DNA of 36,741 bases, from the NCBI RefSeq assembly GCF_000003815.2, contig NC_049983.1, forward strand, positions 22,210,381 to 22,247,121, read 5' to 3'. This document shows, piece by piece, positions 23,101-34,839 of the stretch. A program made the position numbers and the translations under genes. The notes under the pieces are model-generated. The model saw nothing but the letters and a program-made list of their open reading frames with translations, was not told the DNA's origin and ran no database searches. The stretch is from Branchiostoma floridae (Eukaryota > Chordata > Leptocardii > Amphioxiformes > Branchiostomatidae). How positions within the stretch are numbered: position 1 is the stretch's first letter; every line of letters starts with the position of its first letter.

Positions 23101-26100
23101 AACATGATGTTGGTGAGCATGGTGCTGTAGAGCAGCGTCAGGCAGCAGGACAGGCGTTGGACACGGGTGAACGGGCTCCGGGCAGGGCGGCCGGACACGG
23201 AGAACCACAGGTGGCCATCGTTCATGTCCCTGGATGGAACAAATTGGATGAGCCGAATATGCATGTGCATCAAATTTGTGACACATAAAAGGCCTTTGTT
23301 TAAACCTCCTTATCGATTCATATAAACGAAACTTTTTATATGTTCTTTTTGCATTTTGGACATGGGAGTTTGTTGAGATACGTTCTTATTTCACATACAT
23401 TCTATTGTGTTTCTTCAGACACACAAGTAAAAGAGGTTTGACTAATTATACAGTTTTCTTCTATCGTTTGATCATCTAGCATGGCAGCAGTTTTAGGATG
23501 AAAATCTGCCGTATGCAAAATCACTTACCTGGCACTTTTTGCGAGGAAAACATTGCGGAATTTGGTCATTTCTTCTGGGCCTGCAGCGGGGACGACACGC
23601 TCGATGTTTCCGTCTTCCTTGTCGATGGCCAACCACCTGATAACACAAACATCAACATTTATCCACCAGAAATGTTGTGTTTCAGGTTACAAGACCCTAG
23701 CAACAATCTGCAGACCCTAGCCTGATGCATGTCAATTTTACGTTGCTAAACTGTATATTTAGACCGGAAAAAAGAAAGAGAAGCCCCTCCCACCGACCCC
23801 TTTTTTTGGAGCACCGTAATCGGAAACCCATCTTTGTTTTGACTAAGCCTTCCGCGGCGTTTACGACATATGAACAGTACAGAGAGGGATACAGGGACAA
23901 AGGCATGGGCTCAGCTCACCTGTTACAGAGGAAGTAGGTGGTGACGTTTGTTCCTTTGTTGACCACGACGACTTGGCTGAGGAACCTGTGTACAAATGTC
24001 TTTATTACTTCCGTGAATGTGTGTTTCTTCTAACAAAGGAAAGTAACGTTAATGGGTGTGAGTTTCGTTGTCCGATAAAATACAACGTTTTCGTAACATT
24101 TTGCATGATTAACGCGTATTTTCACTAATCCTTGAGTGGAAGAAGAAAGAGAAAATTTAGGTTTACAAGGGTGCATAAGACAGGCAAAATAGGTATCCTG
24201 AAAAACCTCCGAAACGCTAGAATACTTAACTCACCAGGATGAACTATAACCTGCGTTGTTGTGCCAGACTTGGAGATGAGTCAGGCCCCCTAGCGGCTGT
24301 TCTGTGGACACCAGGAAGGCGTCCACGCTCCCCTTTTCGAAGAGAAACCGGCCTGGATCCCGCAGCGTGATGGGCAGGCTTTCCCCGTGGAACCCGTGGA
24401 GGACCAGAGATACCTGTCATACACATAGGACAATGCCAATCCAGTGTTATAAAGAATTTCCGGACAACACCCTCCATAGCAGCCGGCAGTACAGGGAACC
24501 ATGTACAAAAAGAAAAGGCCAGCAAAAGTGTATTATGAGCCAAACAAGACGGAAAAAGGACTAGAGAGCCTGCTATGGAGGCTAACGTAAATTCCCATAT
24601 AGGTGTCACCGTACCGTATCTCAATTTCCTCCTTTCTTCTCTTTGTCTTTTTTTCGATATAAAGAAACATATGCATGATTCCCTTTCATCAGATGTACAT
24701 GTCAGACGACGTGACTTGGACTGTTGAGTTGTCCTGACGACTCGGACACAGACGGACAGGAGTGGAGCAGTAACAAAGGATAGAAAAGAAACAAAAAGAA
24801 CATACCTCGGCGGTTGTTCCTGCGTTGCCCCGGAAACCGGTGTAAACAGTGACGAGATACTGACAGTCCTGACGGGGGTTGAGCTTGTGTCCAGGAAGGA
24901 GTCCCACTCCAGCCTGACGAGAGAATAAAGAAAAGGGAAGTGTAATCCAATAGCTTTTTTTGAAGCCGTAGGAGCAGTGGCTTATTTCCATTAAAAGACG
25001 GGGCCCATCCCACCTCTTCCCAACCGAAGTCAGGTACCCATTTTTTACACATGCATGCATCCGGAGTGAGTTGCCTTTTTCCAAGGGCAAAACATCTGCA
25101 GCATGACAGGATATGAACCCAGGACATCTGGGTCTGGGCCAAACACCCCACAATTTCGCCACACCACCCAACAAGAAATTACATCCATGAAAGAACGATT
25201 GTGATTATCATGTACTTTTGACAGTGATTACTGCAGCAAACTGATTGAAAGTCCTCGAAAAAAATGGAATGAATTCTGAACTATGAAAGAGATATTTTCT
25301 AACCTATTTTCCAACTCCATTATCAATTTGTCAGCAAAAGATGTGATATTGGCAATGAACATGATGTATTTGCATTTTACAGTGTAAACGTTCTGTGGAT
25401 GAAGCGACATGCTGTACCTTACTCTATTCTCCAAGCAGATCCTACGATAGTACCAAAAGCTGGCAGAGGAGTGAAGCCTGCCTAACAGTCGCTGAAGAGT
25501 CGCTGATGAATACTCCTTACAGCTTTGATACTATCTTATGCCGCTGGTAAATCTGCCTTAGGACATTACCTTAGTCAGGTCTTTCCTGTCCTCCTTCCTT
25601 GCCCACAGCACGCCCAGTAAGTATGACGAGAACACTACCAGTACCAGAATGAGGCCCGCCGGGTTTTCCAGAACGTTGGCCGACAGGGCCTCCTGGATGT
25701 TGAGGGGGTTTGGCGCCACAAACCCGGAGAACTTGGTCAGGTGATCGCACTGGCAGTGGATGTGCGTCAGATTGGACAGCAGACCGACCTGAAGTTCATT
25801 GGGGCATTAGACATCAATACGAAACCTCAAAATCAACCATTGATGTTATATCTGAGAGTCATATTTCCTTTTCATATCGTTACATATGGGTATTATGATA
25901 CGACAGTGTCAAACGCATGTCCATAACTGACTTTATAGGCTTACGGTTACTAGCTGCCGTGAAGACTTTTCTTGTGTGTAATGAGATTCATGTCTTTAGT
26001 TGTCTTCACATTTGACGTTAAACCATTGTGCTGATTATAATGCAGAGTAGCTTTGAAACTGGAGGACAAAATTCCGTAATTAGAGTACGTTAACGTTACA

Positions 26101-29100
26101 GAACAAATATACAATCATTCACTTACTTTGCAACCTTCGTTCTGCCACAGATGTGTGTCGCCTTCGGCAAAATAGACACAGGACGTCTCAAAAACGTATA
26201 AAGTGAAGTTGACGTTGTCGCTGTTCTGGTTGGCAGTAGAAGCAAATTGCACTCCTGTAACACAAACAGAAGTGTATGGCAGTTGATACGATACAATGTA
26301 AGAAAATACCATTATCTTTACTTTTTTTCAAGTCACAAAAGTAGTTGTCGTTTTTCAGTTCGAAGCTTTCTTATGTTGGTAAACCGTCTCCACACTACTG
26401 CCCTGTCTCTGAGTCAAGGTACGTCTTCAAGACAGTTTGGATCAACGTAGATATTGATAAGTACCGATGAAATACTCTGTCATGTTTCCCGCATCAAAGC
26501 TGGAGAAGTCGATGTCTCCTGTCGGCACCATCCACTGGTAAGGGTTGGAGTTTAGTGAGCTGTTGTCTCTCCACGGCACGGAGAACAGCTGGTCCTCGGG
26601 AAGCGGCAGTGTGACTGTCCAGTTGTGCGCAGCCGTGGTTGGAGGCTCCCCCTTGCGGAGCAGCAAGGTGACTGGCTGTGGAAACTGGGTGGTGTTGACG
26701 TCAACCACGAAGGACAGGGAGGACGATATCTTCTTGACATAAAACTGGAACACCTGCAGATTAAAGAGACTCTTTTTGCACAACCAATGTTTTATTCTCA
26801 CCGACGTTTCGGTGACCGTCTGTCACCTTCAGGGGAATTTTGACTGGTTCACATTGTACTGCAGGACAGGTGTCGCTGCTCACAGTTCAGATGCGGTCAC
26901 AAAACGTAAATGGAATATCATGGAATCATGGAATCATGGAATATCTGCAAATCGGCTGTGCATTACATCGGCTTTTATCTACGAACCAAGCAAGTAAACA
27001 CCGATACGTTATTCTCTTCAGAAGTTATGTTGATTTGTTAAATCTGGTTCAAGATATATATCAAATTGACTATCTGAATGTCGCATTCTTATAGAAAGAT
27101 GCAAGAACACACATGAACATTAGTCGACAAACCTCTACTTTCCCAAAAGCCGCTGAACCACCAAACGTGTACAGGGACCCGTTCAGGCTGTTATTCTCTC
27201 TCCGTGACAAAATGTCGATGGGATCCGTCAGACCGGACACAGGGAGAGTGACATTACCACATTTCACAGCGAGACCCAGCACGTCGGCCTGGATGTTACG
27301 GGAATTGTTGGAGTACTCGAACGGGTTGAAGTCGGATTCCAGGAACTACAGTTAGAAATATGGAGATTTTAACATCTATTTGCACACGGAAAAGCTTTTT
27401 GAACAAGAAGAACAAGTTAAGTCTTACACGTGTTATACTGTAAAATGAAAATCAGTCAGTATTCATCGGTGTATCAGTAAAAAGGTACAAAATTTCTTGT
27501 GTTCATACCATTGACGGAAGATCACAAAATATCCTAATGTGATCCGGAATGTTGATCCGGAACAAGGCTTCATTATTGTTGATACGATTTACTAAAGTTA
27601 CAACCATCAAAATGCTGTCGTGCTCATCAAATACCTTTGTGGCTCCAATGACGACTTCATACACCAACCTGTATTCTTACATTCCTCATATTGTAGGTGT
27701 TCATGTATTGAGGAAAGTCCATAAAAGACGCGCATAAAATGTCCTTATATGATCTGCTATAATGATCCGTAGCAAAGCTTCATTACAGGTAGTGGCACAT
27801 TTGGCAAATCAGACCAATATTGCCAAATATGTTCTGCTATGAGTAAGTATTACTTACGTAAAAACTATCAATGGAGCGAATTTCAATCAAATAAAGGGAT
27901 CAAACAATGACATATTGCACCAACCTGTATCCCCACATTCTGTCCCTCCGGACACCCTGCTGCCATCAGTGATGAGAAGGAGGAGACCCTGATGAGCGAG
28001 TCGCTTCCTCCTGGAGCCTCGTACAGCTTCTCTGAGGAGTCATCGGCAACCTCAGGCTGCACGGTCAGGTGCACCTGTTACAAGGTTAGAAAGGCTGGTT
28101 GGAGTGTATTGCAAGAATGAATACAATTTCTGTCTCTTTGACATTCCAAACAAAACTTTCTTGCGGTCACTACAGCCAGGACGATATTAGTCGTAGTCCA
28201 ATGTGTTCTGCTGTTGCAGTGGTCTGAAATGAGTCTTAATCGACGATATTAATCGACTTACTCTACACCCGTTTTGCTTTAATGTTGCCCATCGGGATAA
28301 AAAAAGTATGAAGAAATGGTTCCCCAAAACACTGAAATAACCATGTGAATCTGTCACCACTACGCTAGACTCAATTTTTCTATCTTTTTGTGGTCAACAG
28401 CAATTTTCCCGTTAGCGAAGAATGTGTGTCAAGGACAATGACTGGATCATACCTTAGGCATAGATAAGTGTGTGAAGTTCTTGGTCCCCATGACGTCGTT
28501 CTTAACTGGATTCAAATAGATGTCATCAAGCACGTCCAGGGCCTCAAAGAGGGTGCTTGTACTTCTCTTGTTCTGAAGGTGTGAGGAAAAAAGAATCCTT
28601 ACAATGCAAATGGTTGGGGGAATGGTGTCTTTTCGTACATTCTGCTAGGCAGGACATTCCAAAGTACCTACTGGAATTGGACCTGTAACGTCATGGACAG
28701 TGTTGGGCCTCCAATATTGAATGCTACTCTAGATAGGAAACGAAATGGTCAATAATTACAATATGCCAATAGAGATTATTAAAATATCAAACGTGTTGAA
28801 GGAATTGAAGTTCACATACCGCTTCTAAGTTGCTGGAGTACCTGTTTCCATCTCTGAACTCGGATCGAGCCATCTTTTCTGAAGCTTCGAGTAGCTTGGC
28901 TGATCCTAAACAACGCAGACACTTGTATGTTATTACAACGAAATGAGTTAAGCTTAAGCAGCATTTTTCTATTTAAGCTATCAATGCTACTTATCAAGTT
29001 AAGTTGCATTGGCTCCAATATGTATCTTCCTTTAGTACGATATGCATGATAACCAGATTAAACTTATAAAATGAGTGAAGAAGCTCTAATGCTTATGCGA

Positions 29101-32100
29101 TGATGATGAATGATTGTACGAGAAACAAATCGTGCTCAAAATCCTGAATGCCCCTCTGTATGTTTGATTTGATGACGTCACCTGTAAACATGAGCACCAC
29201 GGCGTTGTCCACGTCATCCACAGAAAGTCCGGAGCTGTTGCCTTGCCAGTTTCCTGACAGCCTTCTGGTCGTCTCAAAGGCCTTCTTGAGAGCTGATGCC
29301 CCTTGTACCTTTTAGAAGGAAGAAAGTTATCAAGTTGTTTAAACTGGATTAAAGATGAAAATTGATTGTAGGTTCCTCTGAATACTAATATGGCCAACAA
29401 CAAACGTTCTTCAATCATCATGTTAGGTTTTACATCAAACGTGTAAAAAGTAGGTTTAGTGCATCAAGCTTACAGTATGCACACTCTCGAGCTCACGTTC
29501 AGCAAAGAATGGACACACAAATAGTAATACAAAATACCAACCTGAGCTTGTGCTGACACGTGATGCGGTACCGCGGTGAGCAGTAGAATCGTAGTTGACA
29601 CTCCTTTGACTGTGTCAAAATCATTAATCTCAACTTTTGCCATCGCGTCCATAACCAGGTCTACAAGCTGTAAACATATATTGTTGAGATATTCATTAAC
29701 TTGTATACATCTTTATCATTTACTTGTGCCCACTTGTTACAGTAGGACAGATGTAGTAGACAAAATTTGCCTTTGCTTTCCAATGAAGATTATGTGTGAA
29801 TGATATAACGTTAGCATACGTAATGTAGATTGGTCGCTTGCGACTCACATTACACTCTTAAAATTTGAAATTAGCACACAGTCCAGTCTATAATGTTGGC
29901 AAATAATGTCTTCTTTATTGACAAAAAATGGACTACTACAATTGACTATGTATCACTAAAATCATCTAGAATAGACGACTGGCTCTAGCTGTCCTTGTAG
30001 CATGACATGACAAAGTTCTCCTCTGGCAACCCGACGAGAAAAGAATAGGGGGACGACTGAACCTGACACTTAAAAGAATGTACTGGACGAAGAGGTTGGA
30101 CTAAAGAACCGTAACCTGCTAGCCGCCGTGCTAGACAAAGATGCCTGGTGCGACATTATTGGTGGCACCTCGTACAACGAGGATGAACTTAACTGAACTT
30201 TATTGTCTAAAAACCTGATACCTCCATGACGTTCTCTCCATCCAGTGCCAGGGCTGCAATATCCGCAGCCACAGCGACAGAGGACAAAAAGGCGCCTGTC
30301 TTCTGTCCTAAGGAGAGCTGGAAGAAGAACGGCCCTGTTGGATAGTCGAAGAACATCGATGCATATCCACTCACGACATCCGCCGATGGACGTAATACCT
30401 GCAGAAACAACATGTTTGTCATAATAGCTTTATTTGACAACAATTGTTCGGGGTACAAAGTATGGCATCTACATAACTACAGTTCTATAACTTAACGCTA
30501 ATCTAACTAATACAGAAGTTGTAGTATGGGATAAGTTTCTTACAATCATTGGAGGCTGTTACAATCATTGGAGGAATTTCTAATGTCTAAACCTTCTTTA
30601 ATATATTCTCCTATATCTGTCATGCAGGGATTGTCACATGTCATGATGTATATATATATATCAGGTTAACGTTGAGTGTAGCTTTGAATCTTTGTACAAG
30701 AGTACAAACATGCCTGAAGAGACTGCGATTTGACTCTGTGGGGTGGCGAAGGAGGCGAGATCCAATTTGGGCCGTTACTGCATTTTTGTTGAAGGTCGAC
30801 GTCATAAAATAGAATTAAATGCTCTCTAGGTATAATCTCCAACCAGATCCACGGTGCTTAATGTATAGTATCAAACATTAGTATTTGACTCCCTTGGCCG
30901 GCTACACTCCTTGGCCAGCTTTGATACTATCTTATGGCAATGTAGGATCTGCTTGGAGATTACTCTAGTTATATGATTTTTAATAGAAACATGCCTAACC
31001 GTCCACATTGATGGTCTGCGTCTGTACGTCTCTCAGTGTTTCATGTATTGACTGTAGATTCTACTGACCTGCAGTGAATTTAATGCTCTCTAGTTATAGG
31101 ATTTTCAATAGAAAACATGTCTAACCGTCCACATTTATGGTCTGAATCTGTACATCTCTCAGTGAATCATGCGGATTCTACTGACCTGCAGTGGCGGGGA
31201 AACCCAGTCCGTGTGCAGACCGCTAACCGTGAAGACTCGGATCTCTATGGTGATGTTTCCCGCAGGCAGGTCAATCATGGGGCTCCGTCCGACCTAATCA
31301 TTTACAGAGGAGACAGAAACTAGCTTGATGAAATGCCCATCAGTTTGGCTTTGATGATGCCGGGTTGATTTGATGAGATGGATGACATGCTTTGGGAACC
31401 CCATATTGATAAACGCGTGCGGATGAAAAAAAATGTCTGGCCAAATAGTTGCCTTGAGTATGAAATCTTCTATAAACTTAATAATAGGATTGATACAGAC
31501 ACATAGAACTTACTTAAACCTGCCCAAGGGAGTACTTGGGGGAGTCACCACCTCAAAATCAAATATCAACCCATCTTTGCACGCACTGATGCATACAAAT
31601 ACTCGTTCCTCCCTAGAACCATTCGATACCAACTACCCCCCCCCCCTCCAGTTTGGGATACCGAAGATGATGACGATGGTATCTAAGGTTGAACAAATGA
31701 GTGAACACACAGAAAATGGTATACCGAAGAATAGATTCTTTATTCTTGTTCTTTCACATCTTCTTTAACACTGGAATTGCATTCTATGACATTAGTTTTC
31801 CGATCTTTGCAACTTACAGCATATAACTGCTCATTTGACCATTGATGCGCGCGCGGATGTCATCCATATAATCAAATCAATATGGTCTTATAGAATCTTC
31901 ATGATTTAGATATCATATTTTTTTTAGATACAAAAGCACTGTGAACAACATGTCTCCCTTTCTCCCCGAGTCAGCCTCCATACGTGCTACTTACCCAACC
32001 ACGAAAAACCTCCATCTCGATTCCACTCTTGGACGGAGGATAAGATGCCGCAATATCCACACCATGCGGTACGAACCGGTACTTCATCTCATAGTAAACT

Positions 32101-33968
32101 GGCCTGTTTTCGTCCACGAACTCTGAAGCAAAAAAAAACGACTTGGAAAGTGGTTAAAGGTAAATGTGGTTAATCAAGTCATTTACACACAACCAATGTT
32201 TTTATTATCTGCCGACGTTTCGGTGGATGGTATGTCCCCTTCCTCAGGGCAATACTGACTGGTTCTATTTCGCACTGCAGCAGCTAGGTGTTGCTGCATA
32301 GTGAAGAATGTAGTCCCTTATGCAACATCAGATGCATCTAGTCGTGGATACAAGTTAACGTTAAGTACTTAGTTGCTTTTTTTACACTCGATCAAAAGTA
32401 AAATGACGTACGTAAAGTGATTCGTACCTTCGCATATGATGCAGAATTTATCAGCCAAAGACGTTCCATCAACTGGACTGATGTAGCAGATGTCGGAGGG
32501 CAGATCGTAGATGGTGTGCCGGCCGGATTTCAGCGTCGGGGGGCTGGGGACTCTGAATCTGTACTCAGAGTATATTGTAGGGTCGGTGGGGTTCATGAAG
32601 CTGGTAACGCGGATGGTGTAGTATCCGCGCACCTACGGTGTAATACGTTTATTAGAATATTGTACACAGGACGGCCACAGCTACGTTTCAAAGATGTCTG
32701 CAAGAGGGACCTAAGGGCTCTAGATATTGACACAGAGCACTGGGAGGACCTTGCAAATGACAGATCCAGCTGGAGATGCACACTGTCCAGGCAGCTAAAA
32801 TCAGGAGAAACCAGACTTATGCGCATGGCAGAAGAAAAGCGGATCCTGCGAAAGGAACTCTGCAACAGACCTGAGTCAGCTTACAGATGTGCCCTATGTG
32901 GCAGAGACTGTCATTCTCGTATAGGACTGTTTAGCCACAGTCGACGCTGTAGGGCGGATATCAATTAGGATTTTACCATGGTCAATATTGACCGAAGGAG
33001 GCCATATATGTACACAGGGCTGTCTCAAGCTTTAAATTTTTTGTCCCACTTATAGTTTTGGAGCCTATGTTGTTAATCTCATACTCAATGTAGCTACGAT
33101 ACCTGCATTTCATGGAGGTTCTTCTTCTTCGTGCCATCACTACACTTTCATGCAGGTAACACAATGTTATTATTAATACAGTTACCACGTTGCCGCACTT
33201 CCAAAAATAAAGACCAACGTTGTACGTACCCAAAAAACGCCACCCCGCACTATAAGTGCCGTATCCGTCAGTTCGGTAACGTTGTTAGTCCAGTCAAGGC
33301 CTGGAAACTCCGCGGGTGCCTCGACTAAGCTCCACTCGGCCCCGTAACTGTATGCTGGTTTGAGGTGCAGCATCTCCTGAACGTTGAATGTTGCAGGGTT
33401 GCAGTTTTGTAGACATCTTCGGTGATGAAATGGAAATCATAATTGTCACAATTCACAACCAGTGGGTACCCAACTGAACGCCCCCCCCCCACACATTTAA
33501 CGTTCCTTTCAAAGGACAAACGCTCCAACCAGAATGCCCTCCAAATCGTCGTATTATTTTAGATATATGTCTCGCACATCCATGCCAATAAGGTCTGCAT
33601 CTTAAATCAGTTTCAAGGTTTCATATTTTACTTATCTTTGATGTGGTAACAAAGACGGATTGATGACATTATGGTAAAATATTTGGAGCAATTTGCTGTC
33701 AAATGTCAAAACGAAGATTTAGACGTAATCAGATTTAGCCATGTAATTTCTCACTTGATCGTGAAAATCAATCCCCACAGTACTTCCGGGGTGTGGATAT
33801 AGATGGAGCCGTACGCAGGCTCACGTCCCGTCGCCCTGACCTCAAACGTGAACTCAAAAGTGATGTTGAAAATACGATGATTGTTCTGACGCAGGTAGTA
33901 ATGTCCAGGGGCCTCCTCTGTGACACGCCCATATATGGAGGTGCAGGCTGACGGCGTGCTGAAGAGGG
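17231..33968 (-). CDS. Gene C: polycystin-1-like receptor-channel protein (5' end missing)
   Basis: I reconstruct 29 exons on the minus strand, from 33784-33968 down to 17231-18009, all phase-consistent (5489 coding bases, about 1828 residues). Domain order: REJ-type region, GAIN/GPS with CQCDHLTKF, TM1, PLAT, TM2-TM6, TOP/polycystin extracellular domain, TM7-TM11 with pore. This is the polycystin-1 family order (PKD1, PKD1L1-3, sea urchin REJ proteins). Known members act as membrane channel subunits, often with PKD2-type partners, in cilia, sensory or sperm cells. The first exon seen begins mid-codon (phase 1), so N-terminal exons are missing from this reconstruction. The tail after the last TM is short and I see no coiled coil. 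Exact PKD1L orthology is not assigned. Confidence 0.93.
19688..19922. mobile_element. MITE-like element with CCCCCTTTCC termini
   Basis: CCCCCTTTCCATTAGACGGCG on the left pairs with the complement of CGCCGTCCTAGTGGAAAGGG on the right. The core (GAAGACAACAAAACACACAA) resembles that of 11720-12077. It lies in a gene C intron. The target duplication is unclear. Confidence 0.8.
20231..20500 (+). mobile_element. tRNA-derived SINE candidate
   Basis: It has an A-box-like TAGCGGCCCTGCCTCTGG and a B-box-like GAGTTCGATTCC at tRNA spacing, followed by about 200 bases of non-tRNA body. It lies in a gene C intron, antisense to the gene. Confidence 0.7.
20535..23229 (-). CDS. Gene C exons encoding TM2-TM6
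   Basis: Exons 23016-23229 (RVQRLSCCLTLLYSTMLTN), 22166-22547 (MIGIQSAVIIMPVNLLIVF plus a long basic loop), 21610-21797 (LVWSASFVAAFFTVLYTLSF and FLVQPIKLIMVAILFALLTK), 20921-21004 (short linker) and 20535-20756 (VLEVVGVGLFIAVIMLTAYG). The linker exon needs acceptor GGGAG|ATGG and donor AAA|GTGTAA to keep phase 0. A stronger-looking GTAAGT two bases on would break the frame. Confidence 0.88.
21268..21350. repeat. interspersed repeat, copy 2
   Basis: Same ordered strings as 16087-16200, including GAAACGTCTGACCGTTTCC and TATATCCAGTTGC. In a gene C intron. Confidence 0.7.
23529..24913 (-). CDS. Gene C exons encoding the PLAT (LH2) domain
   Basis: Exons 24806-24913, 24235-24413, 23920-23985 and 23529-23636. 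Key strings: YLVTVYTGFRGNAGTTAE, VSLVLHGFHG, GGLTHLQVWHNNAGYSSSW, FLSQVVVV and FLCNRWLAID. These are the canonical strands of polycystin PLAT, an intracellular lipid- or protein-binding domain after TM1. Junction phases 0, 2, 2, 2 are consistent. Confidence 0.93.
24985..25175 (-). mobile_element. tRNA-derived SINE, copy 1
   Basis: On the minus strand a tRNA-like head (GGTGGTGTGGCGAAA, then GGGTTCATATCC) is followed by a body with GTGTAAAAAATGGGTACCTG and ACTTCGGT. The body matches the element at 34125-34300. Confidence 0.7.
25425..25567. mobile_element. MITE, same family as 6619 and 30833
   Basis: The left terminus TATTCTCCAAGCAGATCC and the decayed right terminus are inverted repeats. Inner arms share GATAGTACCAAAAGCTGGC and its complement. 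The flanks ACCTTACTC (25416-25424) and ACCTTAGTC (25568-25576) are a 9-bp duplication with one mismatch. It sits at a gene C exon border. Confidence 0.82.
25570..30398 (-). CDS. Gene C exons: REJ C-end, GAIN region, GPS and first TM
   Basis: Exons 30222-30398, 29542-29667, 29182-29308, 28820-28905, 28453-28572, 27925-28074, 27133-27345, 26465-26753, 26127-26254 and 25570-25788. The GAIN-like part contains LEALDVLDDIYLNP-like helices and NVTLPVSGL. The GPS has the CVYF...W...GC spacing, then CQCDHLTKFSG, with the HL/T autoproteolysis site intact. Helix AGLILVLVVFSSYLLGVLWA follows, then RKEDRKDLTK leading into PLAT. Confidence 0.9.
26770..26885. repeat. interspersed repeat, CCGACGTTTCGGTG family
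   Basis: CAACCAATGTTTT, CCGACGTTTCGGTG, CCTTC, GACTGGTTC, CACTGCAG-like and AGGTGT strings occur in the same order at 32185-32300. It overlaps no exon. Family unknown. Confidence 0.65.
29990..30205 (+). mobile_element. 5'-truncated, frameshifted LINE tail candidate
   Basis: One frame gives DEEVGLKNRNLLAAVLDKDA, then WCDIIGGTSYNEDE. Upstream another frame gives LLWQPDEKRIGGRLNLTLKR, which resembles the C-terminal tail of non-LTR reverse transcriptase proteins. It ends about 15 bases from a gene C splice donor. Family assignment is uncertain. Confidence 0.5.
30809..31194. repeat. tandem duplication (~120-bp unit), one copy split by a MITE
   Basis: Copy 1 (about 30809-31074) and copy 2 (about 31075-31194) share AATGCTCTCTAG, CTAACCGTCCACAT, GTCTCTCAGTG-like and GATTCTACTGACCTGCAGTG strings. 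Copy 1 carries a 130-bp MITE plus its 9-bp duplication; copy 2 lacks it. Copy 2 includes the real gene C exon border. Confidence 0.88.
30833..30962. mobile_element. 130-bp MITE with 9-bp target duplication
   Basis: The termini TAATCTCCAACCAGATCC and GGATCTGCTTGGAGATTA are inverted repeats. The inner arms around AGTATCAAA also pair. The target duplication is CTCTAGGTA (30824-30832) and CTCTAGTTA (30963-30971). It is the same family as 6619 and 25425. Confidence 0.92.
31186..33968 (-). CDS. Gene C exons encoding the REJ-type region
   Basis: Exons 33784-33968, 33230-33376, 32428-32632, 31995-32122 and 31186-31293. They give beta-rich extracellular sequence: FEFTFEVRATGREPAYGS, IYIHTPEV, WTNNVTELTDTALIV, GYYTIRVTSFMN, KYRFVPHGVDI and NITIEIRVFTVSGLHTDW. 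Alternating short strands and the W-x-SPP-x-Q ending fit REJ modules. The donor of the first exon (GTACTG at 33783) is weak but phase 0 agrees. Confidence 0.8.
32185..32300. repeat. interspersed repeat, CCGACGTTTCGGTG family, copy 2
   Basis: Ordered match to 26770-26885. In the gene C intron 3' of the exon 32428-32632. Confidence 0.65.
32655..33030 (+). mobile_element. 3' end of a non-LTR retrotransposon (LINE)
   Basis: An open frame 32657-32968 encodes GRPQLRFKDVCKRDLRALDI, HWEDLANDRSSWR and AEEKRILRKELC, ending in a zinc-finger-like CALCGRDCHSRIGLFSHSRRC spacing. This is a familiar C-terminal tail of LINE endonuclease/reverse transcriptase proteins. The catalytic part is missing, so it is a 5'-truncated copy. 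It lies antisense in a gene C intron. Confidence 0.85.
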
Positions 33969-34124
33969 CTACAAAAACACATTTATTTATTTATTTATGT
34001 ATCGTCAGCGTTGTCCTTTTAGTTAATTTTAACTGATTTTGCTTTTGGAAAAACGGGGACAATGTGGCACTGTACTCAAGTTTTGTAACTTATATTAACA
34101 GTGTCACATACACAGTACAGACAG

Positions 34125-34300
34125 AAGGTAAAGGTAGTCCTTTTACCTCCCCGACCGAAGTCAGGTATCCATTTTTACACCTGGGTGAAGTGAGGAAGAT
34201 CGTGTAAAGTGCCTTTCCCAAGGGGACAACGTCGGGGCGGGACACCGTTGGGATCGAACTCAGAACCTCTAGGTTCCGACCCGAACGCTCTACCAGTTAC
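34125..34300 (-). mobile_element. tRNA-derived SINE, copy 2
   Basis: On the minus strand GGTAGAGCGTTCGGGTCGG (A-box region) and GAGTTCGATCCC (B-box) are followed by a body with GTGTAAAAATGGATACCTG and ACTTCGGTC, matching 24985-25175. Confidence 0.8.
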
Positions 34301-34305
34301 TGATT

Positions 34306-34650
34306 TCCAAGGGAACCCTTACAAATCAAGAAACAGGAAAATCATACTAACGTACGATTGAATAAATGATGAATTAACAATAATACAACATAAAGTAGTA
34401 TGCATCCATTTAAGATCAATACATCATACAAAGAACTTAGGCAAACTTAAGAATAACAAATCAAAGTCAAGAAATCATAAAATAAGGTCATTGAGCGGTC
34501 CTTGAGGGTCAGACGTGAGATAACAGAGCCTGTTTGAAGGCTTTCAAGGTGGTAGGTTTCTTTATCCCGGAATGCATTGAATTGTATGTTTCGACTGCTC
34601 TATATGCAAATGTGTGTTGTCCTGCTCTTGAAGTTAGGTTTATGTAGTAG
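34306..34650 (-). mobile_element. LINE 3' end (CR1-like tail)
   Basis: A minus-strand frame encodes SRAGQHTFAYRAVETYNS, then LKAFKQALLSHV, the usual C-terminus of reverse transcriptase ORFs. Its 3' UTR ends in GTAAGGGTTCCCTTGGAAATC, a CR1-like terminus. The SINE head follows immediately. Confidence 0.65.
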
Positions 34651-34839
34651 ATGTAATTATCTGGTTTTATAACATCGTCCTTTAATCCATTAGATAACAA
34701 GTGTCAAATCTTCGTCGCAGTTCATTTTTAACTCTTCGTCTATAGTAATAAAATCGTGTAACGTAACTTGAAAGTTCATCTGTGTTGGTAGAAGTCATTC
34801 TGAAACAAGCTGAACTGTAATTTCCTTCACGAAAAGTTG

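Noticed and set aside
24244-24624. Minus-strand frame of 126 codons
   Set aside because: Wrong frame of the PLAT exon 24235-24413; the true frame gives VSLVLHGFHG and GGLTHLQVWHNN.
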